From positions 1 to 23,812 of IMG/VR virus record IMGVR_UViG_3300040801_001938: a stretch of 23,812 nucleotides of DNA; one strand, written 5' to 3'. Made by a program: the position numbers and the translations under genes. The notes beneath the pieces are model-generated. The model saw nothing but the letters and a program-made list of their open reading frames with translations. It was not told the origin of the DNA and did not search any database. The DNA comes from a virus. Within the stretch, counting starts at the first letter, position 1. Every line of letters begins with the position of its first letter. Positions 19,900-23,812 of this stretch are shown here, piece after piece.

Positions 19900-21501
19900 G
19901 TGCGACATATATTCGCTGCTGTGTTTGCCGCTTTTGTGGTGGTGGTCGCTGTGACTGAATTTGTGATGACGTTGATACCTAGCTGCGCACCAGACGCGAA
20001 TTTGTGGTGGGGTGAGCAATGGGAAATCGTCGAATCTCGAATTGACTACGATGCATCGGCATCAGCCTACGCAGTCATTGAGTGGAATTTGCCTTGGAAT
20101 CGTGAAGCCGACATCGGGTATTGGTCACAACCCGTTCTGCCGTGGATTGTGTACACCGATTGCTTTGAAACAGCGCCTGATGATTTGGGTCAGTATCACG
20201 TTAAGGTTGATGTTGTTGAGGTGCTTTCTGGTGACGCTGATGCGTTGGAGGTTTTGTACGATCACGCCAATGTTGGGGTGTGGGTTGACATGTTTGACGA
20301 TGGCGGTTATTTCCCGATCGAGTTGTACCACTCAGACATTGGCAACGGTGTCCCTAACCATCAGATCATCGACATCCACATCGCCCCGGACGACGGTTCT
20401 GGCAACCCATTGGAATGCGCCAAACAAACACGGCGAGCAGAAATTATAGCGTACGCCGGGGATGACGAGTTCATCGTTTATGACAACTTCACCGGAACCA
20501 ACGGGACAAATCTCACCGCCCACAGCCCTGACAAAGATTACACCGGCAATGGGTGGTCTGTGTCAACCGGCACGTGGGCGTTGAATGGTGGGGGAGAGGC
20601 GCAATCAAGCAACGCGACGAGATATGTGGCGGACGCATACACAGCTGACCATGAAGTGGCGGCAGAGTTCCAGTTTTACCAGCATGAAGCAGGGCTTATT
20701 GGGCGTTACCAGGACAGTTCAAATTATTGGGAGTTGAGGGTGTCAGATCTTGATACAACAGACCCCACGCTTGAACTTATCAAGGTTGTTGCTGGAACGC
20801 CAACCGTTGTGGCCACAGCCACCTACGCAGATTACGGAGTCACTTCCAACACCACCAGATTGAAGATGAGGTTGCGGTTTGAAGGTAATGTCATCTTGGG
20901 GGCTATTGAGTTTGGTTGGCCGCTGGTGGCCCCGGCTGAAATCACAGCAACGGATTCAACCTTCAACACGGAAACTGAAGCCGGGTTGTTCGCGGCGGCG
21001 GCAGGCGTGCAAGTCAACCGCTTTTCGATTGCTCACTCGGTGCCGGGTTTTGAAGAAATTGTGTGGGACGACACCCCATTAACGTCAACGGTTGTGGACA
21101 CGCCAAGCGCATACAACAATCTGTACTTTTACGAGACAGCCAACGGCAAAACATCGGTTCCGTATCATTCCTCAATGGGATACTGGAACGCAGGTGTTGT
21201 GGACAATGTGGACGTGATACACGAGAACAGGACCCCGTTCTCCACCGGTGATTATGTGGTCAAGTACACCGTACACGACGACACCACCGGTCACGCGTCT
21301 GACATCACGTTGAATTACTCAACCGGAAATGCAAACACGTGGGTTGATTTGTACCGGGCAAACATCTCATTCGACTCAACCACAGACGAATACCGCGAAG
21401 TTTTCATTGACGTCACGGTAGCCAAAGACAACGGCGCTGGCAACCCGGTGTCGGGAACCGAAGTCACAAAGCGCATACGCATGATCACAGACGATAGATA
21501 G
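19900..21501 (+). CDS. Large modular adhesin-like protein with lectin domain and N-terminal hydrophobic segment
   Basis: This 533-residue protein starts at a GTG with AAGGAG upstream. Residues 3-25 are strongly hydrophobic (IFAAVFAAFVVVVAVTEFVM), which predicts a membrane anchor or signal sequence, unusual for a virion fibre. A domain at about 71-183 and another at about 425-528 are related: IGYW/MGYW, GQYHVKVDVVE/GDYVVKYTVHD, GVWVDMF/NTWVDLY and IDIHIAPDDGSGNP/IDVTVAKDNGAGNP. Between them, about 190-380, lies a concanavalin/laminin-like lectin domain (VYDNFTGTNGTNL, GNGWSVSTGTWAL, EAGLIGRYQDSSNYWELRVS). Codon choice is AT-richer than in the capsid genes, suggesting acquisition. Surface binding is the likely role. 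Confidence 0.75.
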   Translation: MRHIFAAVFAAFVVVVAVTEFVMTLIPSCAPDANLWWGEQWEIVESRIDYDASASAYAVIEWNLPWNREADIGYWSQPVLPWIVYTDCFETAPDDLGQYHVKVDVVEVLSGDADALEVLYDHANVGVWVDMFDDGGYFPIELYHSDIGNGVPNHQIIDIHIAPDDGSGNPLECAKQTRRAEIIAYAGDDEFIVYDNFTGTNGTNLTAHSPDKDYTGNGWSVSTGTWALNGGGEAQSSNATRYVADAYTADHEVAAEFQFYQHEAGLIGRYQDSSNYWELRVSDLDTTDPTLELIKVVAGTPTVVATATYADYGVTSNTTRLKMRLRFEGNVILGAIEFGWPLVAPAEITATDSTFNTETEAGLFAAAAGVQVNRFSIAHSVPGFEEIVWDDTPLTSTVVDTPSAYNNLYFYETANGKTSVPYHSSMGYWNAGVVDNVDVIHENRTPFSTGDYVVKYTVHDDTTGHASDITLNYSTGNANTWVDLYRANISFDSTTDEYREVFIDVTVAKDNGAGNPVSGTEVTKRIRMITDDR

Positions 21502-21510
21502 GAGATTATC

Positions 21511-21855
21511 ATGATTTCAGGCAAGCAAATTCTCGCACCGACCACGGACTCCAGCGCCGAATCGGACATGTTCGAAGTGGACGAGCGTTCACGCGTGGTT
21601 TACATCGCGCCGGATTCCGGTGAAACGTTGACCGAAGACGATGCGTTTCAACTGTGCCGGGTGATCTCGGTAGACAGCAACGACAACGCTGACGAAGTGC
21701 TCCCGGTCAAAGAGGACGGAGCCGTTTTGACGCTCGGCGCAAACCGGACGCAATTTGAAGTCGTGATTCGTGGCACTTACGTGATTCAAAAGATTCTGGC
21801 TACTACGGAATCTGTGGGCGTTTACCAGACTTACGGCAACGACGAGGGATCGTAA
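21511..21855 (+). CDS. Small beta-rich virion-type protein
   Basis: This 114-residue protein has an ATG preceded by AGGAGATTATC. The sequence is beta-strand-like throughout, with a central SGETLTEDDAFQLCRVISVD segment and a C-terminal strand pattern (QFEVVIRGTYVIQKILATTE). It has no motif for an enzyme and no membrane segment. Its place between two lectin-like genes suggests a virion stabilising or adaptor subunit. The family is not recognised. Confidence 0.65.
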   Translation: MISGKQILAPTTDSSAESDMFEVDERSRVVYIAPDSGETLTEDDAFQLCRVISVDSNDNADEVLPVKEDGAVLTLGANRTQFEVVIRGTYVIQKILATTESVGVYQTYGNDEGS

Positions 21856-21856
21856 A

Positions 21857-22756
21857 ATGCCCGGCACGATTCGATCAACAATCAGGCGACGGGTTGGAAG
21901 CGCGGTTGGCGGCGGCGGCGGTGGTGAAGAAGCGTCTTACCTGTTGGATACATACACGGATGCTCGGGTCGCGTACAGCGTGAGGCAATTACGAGCCGAC
22001 CAAACGTATGCCATGAAGGTTCGGCGTTTCTCTGGTAATGCGGAGCAGGACATTGGTTTCGACGCCAACGGCGATCTCGACGTAGCGGCCATTGAAACCT
22101 TCTGTGACGGCGATGATGGGTGGGTATCCGTTTGGTATGACCAATCCGGCAACGGAAACGATGTATCAAACTCTTTAACCTACCAGCCGCAGATCGTTTC
22201 TGCGGGGTCTGTGATGTTAGAGGGAACAGTTCCAAAACTCCAGTTTGACGGATACGACGACTCTCTAAACTGTTCTGGCGTAACAATCGGACTGCAAACC
22301 AGGTCTTGGTCGGTGGTCTGCAAGCAGGATTCGGCAGCAAACGATAAGGGCGTCATATCATTCAAGCCTGCTGGCTTAGGTAACGATTGGGCCAGCGCCG
22401 ACTCGTTCGTGTTCTCATCACAGAACACTTCCCTGAATCGCCACTTCACACTGGACGGTGACAGTGGCTACAACGTGCAGAAGAATGGCCCTGCCGCAGT
22501 GCCGCACGGTCATTTCTGGGAAGAGTTTGCGTCTGGAAGCGGCGAGTTTTTCCACGATGGCACGTCGATTGGCACTGATACAGGTTCGTTTAGCGCCAGC
22601 AACAGCACGCAATTTCTTGTCGGCCTGCGCTGGCAGGGCGGTTATATGAACAACTGGAACGGTTCAATTCAAGAAGTGATTTATTGGGATGCCGACAAAT
22701 CGAGCGATCGAACCGCGATCCATGACGATGTGCAGGCTTACTTTGGGACCCCATAA
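21857..22756 (+). CDS. Lectin-fold receptor-binding protein with arabinofuranosidase-like motif
   Basis: This 299-residue protein starts at an ATG behind GAGGGATCG. The first ~25 residues are a basic stretch followed by a Gly run (IRSTIRRRVGSAVGGGGGGE), a likely attachment segment. Residues about 36-113 contain ARVAYSVRQLRADQTYAMKV, VRRFSGNAEQDIGF and WVSVWYDQSGNGND, a pattern shared with the jelly-roll domain of fungal alpha-L-arabinofuranosidase B and with many phage tail proteins. The rest is beta-rich and ends in a concanavalin-like region (FLVGLRWQGGYMNNWNGSIQ). Glycan binding is likely; hydrolysis is not shown. The N-terminal segment resembles that of the next gene. Confidence 0.75.
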   Translation: MPGTIRSTIRRRVGSAVGGGGGGEEASYLLDTYTDARVAYSVRQLRADQTYAMKVRRFSGNAEQDIGFDANGDLDVAAIETFCDGDDGWVSVWYDQSGNGNDVSNSLTYQPQIVSAGSVMLEGTVPKLQFDGYDDSLNCSGVTIGLQTRSWSVVCKQDSAANDKGVISFKPAGLGNDWASADSFVFSSQNTSLNRHFTLDGDSGYNVQKNGPAAVPHGHFWEEFASGSGEFFHDGTSIGTDTGSFSASNSTQFLVGLRWQGGYMNNWNGSIQEVIYWDADKSSDRTAIHDDVQAYFGTP

Positions 22757-22765
22757 GGAGCGAAC

Positions 22766-23812
22766 ATGACATCAATCCGAACATCAATCCGAAACACGCT
22801 TCGCGGGTATGGCGGTGCTGGTGGTGGTGGTGCTGGTAAAACGGCTCCGGTACTTCAAAGCATAGATGAAGTGTGGAGTGGTTCCCTAGCATCAACCATG
22901 ACGTTCAACATTCCTGCAGCAGCCGCAGTTGGTGATTTACTGGTCGTTGCTGTTGGGTGTGACAACGGCATCACACGATGGAACAAACTCAACGGCTGGG
23001 AAATGGTGCAGGGATATTCCAATAACAGCGGTACGGGGTCTGCCGTGCAAAGTGCTGTTTATTACCGCATCGTTGATGGAACGGAAGGCGCTACCGTGAC
23101 GTTCAGCTTAACCGGATCGACGCGGCGCTACGGACATATCCTGCACATTACAGGAGCGCATGAAACCGATCCCGTACCTGTCAGTGTGATGAATTACGAC
23201 GCGACAGATTCGGTTACGTGGTCGGTTGATGGTGTGGAAGCACCGGACGACGGGTATCTCGGTTTGGTGTTTACCCATGTCGGAATTGGCGGTTATTCGG
23301 GCCTTTCAATATCGTCCGCGACAGAAGGGTGGGAAGAACAGGTCGATTCTCAGCCACACGTTTACATGGGCTGGGCAATGCACAGCTTTGAAAGTTTGCC
23401 AGTCGGAGAACAGGCGTTTGAAGAAACCCGCGTACAGATTGGCGGCACGCAAAGAGCAGGTCTTTTCGCTATTGCGGTGCGTGGCGTAGATTCCGAAACG
23501 GTAGCGGAACCTGCTGTCCCCGCTACACCGTTTGACGATCAAGTCGCCGCATTGAATCCTCTGTTTTATTACGATTTCCAATCGGATGATTTGTCTGTCC
23601 AATTAGACGACCAATCAGGGAACGGACATCACTTGCCTGCAACGGTTTCTCAAGCCGCAGCAGTGTCGGCGTTGCGTACAGGCAAAGCACGCGCTGTCGA
23701 TATACAGGATTGCCGATACAGTAGCGGGAGTTCAGGCGTTTCACTGATCAACGGCGCGACAGAGTATTGCGGCCAGATCGGGTTTAAGGTCGACCTGAAC
23801 TCATATGGCAGA
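22766..23812 (+). CDS. Modular adhesin, cut by the right edge
   Basis: An ATG at 22766 with AAGGAG upstream opens 349 codons that continue past the window end, so the C-terminus is missing. The N-terminus (MTSIRTSIRNTLRGYGGAGG) has the same basic-plus-glycine design as the upstream lectin protein. Residues about 27-235 are a beta-rich virion domain (TFNIPAAAAVGDLLVVAVGC, WEMVQGYS, RYGHILHITGAHETD) of a kind common in phage adhesins. From about 250 a second lectin-like part begins with FYYDFQSDD and DDQSGNGHHLPA. A receptor-binding role is likely. The complete length and any catalytic domain are unknown. Confidence 0.8.
   Translation, partial: MTSIRTSIRNTLRGYGGAGGGGAGKTAPVLQSIDEVWSGSLASTMTFNIPAAAAVGDLLVVAVGCDNGITRWNKLNGWEMVQGYSNNSGTGSAVQSAVYYRIVDGTEGATVTFSLTGSTRRYGHILHITGAHETDPVPVSVMNYDATDSVTWSVDGVEAPDDGYLGLVFTHVGIGGYSGLSISSATEGWEEQVDSQPHVYMGWAMHSFESLPVGEQAFEETRVQIGGTQRAGLFAIAVRGVDSETVAEPAVPATPFDDQVAALNPLFYYDFQSDDLSVQLDDQSGNGHHLPATVSQAAAVSALRTGKARAVDIQDCRYSSGSSGVSLINGATEYCGQIGFKVDLNSYGR
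22769..22792 (+). repeat. 12-bp tandem repeat at the N-terminus of the last gene
   Basis: ACATCAATCCGA occurs twice in tandem (22769-22780 and 22781-22792), encoding TSIR twice directly after the start codon. It is exact and in frame. It probably arose by slippage and changes the length of the N-terminal basic segment. Confidence 0.85.

Noticed and set aside
1-23812. tRNA genes, CRISPR arrays, insertion sequences, integrase and attachment sites
   Set aside because: No cloverleaf-like segment, regularly spaced repeat array, transposase or recombinase motif was seen on either strand. The only repeats are the palindrome, the 18-bp pair and the 12-bp pair.

Overview
The window looks like part of the genome of a tailed double-stranded DNA bacteriophage, either free or integrated as a prophage; no integrase, attachment site or host gene is visible to decide which. 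The evidence is a contiguous rightward block holding small terminase, lysis genes, large terminase, portal, protease/scaffold, capsid cement, major capsid, head-tail connector and receptor-binding-type genes, with a leftward block of small early-type genes on the other side. A candidate lipoprotein in the lysis group and a SleB-type wall hydrolase suggest a Gram-negative host, but nothing names the host. The DNA is moderately GC-rich and densely coded, with ATGA, GTGA and TAATG stop/start overlaps throughout.

Layout. Positions 1-7519 are read leftward: a coiled-coil fragment cut by the left edge, a hypothetical protein, an SNF2-type helicase, and many small proteins of unknown role, including five micro-genes of 23-55 residues. 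Three leftward promoters with the same -10 hexamer (TTTAAT) precede three groups of these genes, and two strong GC-rich hairpins end two of the transcription units. Positions 4135-4773 hold no convincing gene. They hold a roughly 350-bp imperfect palindrome centred at 4376-4377. Positions 7520-7712 are the divergent control region: a perfect 11-bp inverted repeat over the -10 of a leftward promoter, followed by two 18-bp direct repeats spaced 21 bp apart. From 7713 to the right edge everything is read rightward as late genes.

How it fits together. The small terminase appears to combine two small-subunit families in one chain. A lysis-like cassette (membrane protein, SleB hydrolase, DUF1353 protein, lipoprotein) sits between it and the large terminase. 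The portal (DUF1073 type), protease (DUF2213 type, with an internal in-frame start that should give the scaffold), cement protein and DUF2184-type capsid build the head. Five or six small genes, a Mu F-like minor head protein and an HK97-gp10-like protein form the connector. An unexpected Rossmann-type, glycosyltransferase-like protein follows, then beta-rich and lectin-like adhesin proteins, the last of which runs off the right edge. Tail tube, sheath, tape measure, polymerase and primase genes are not in this window.

The features most worth attention are the giant palindrome, a pair of paralogous early proteins sharing a conserved C-terminal module that each end a transcription unit, the operator/direct-repeat switch, the two-family small terminase with its overlapping upstream frame, the nested scaffold start, and the modular adhesin genes at the right end. 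Family names come from motif recognition by eye and recalled family patterns, not from a search.
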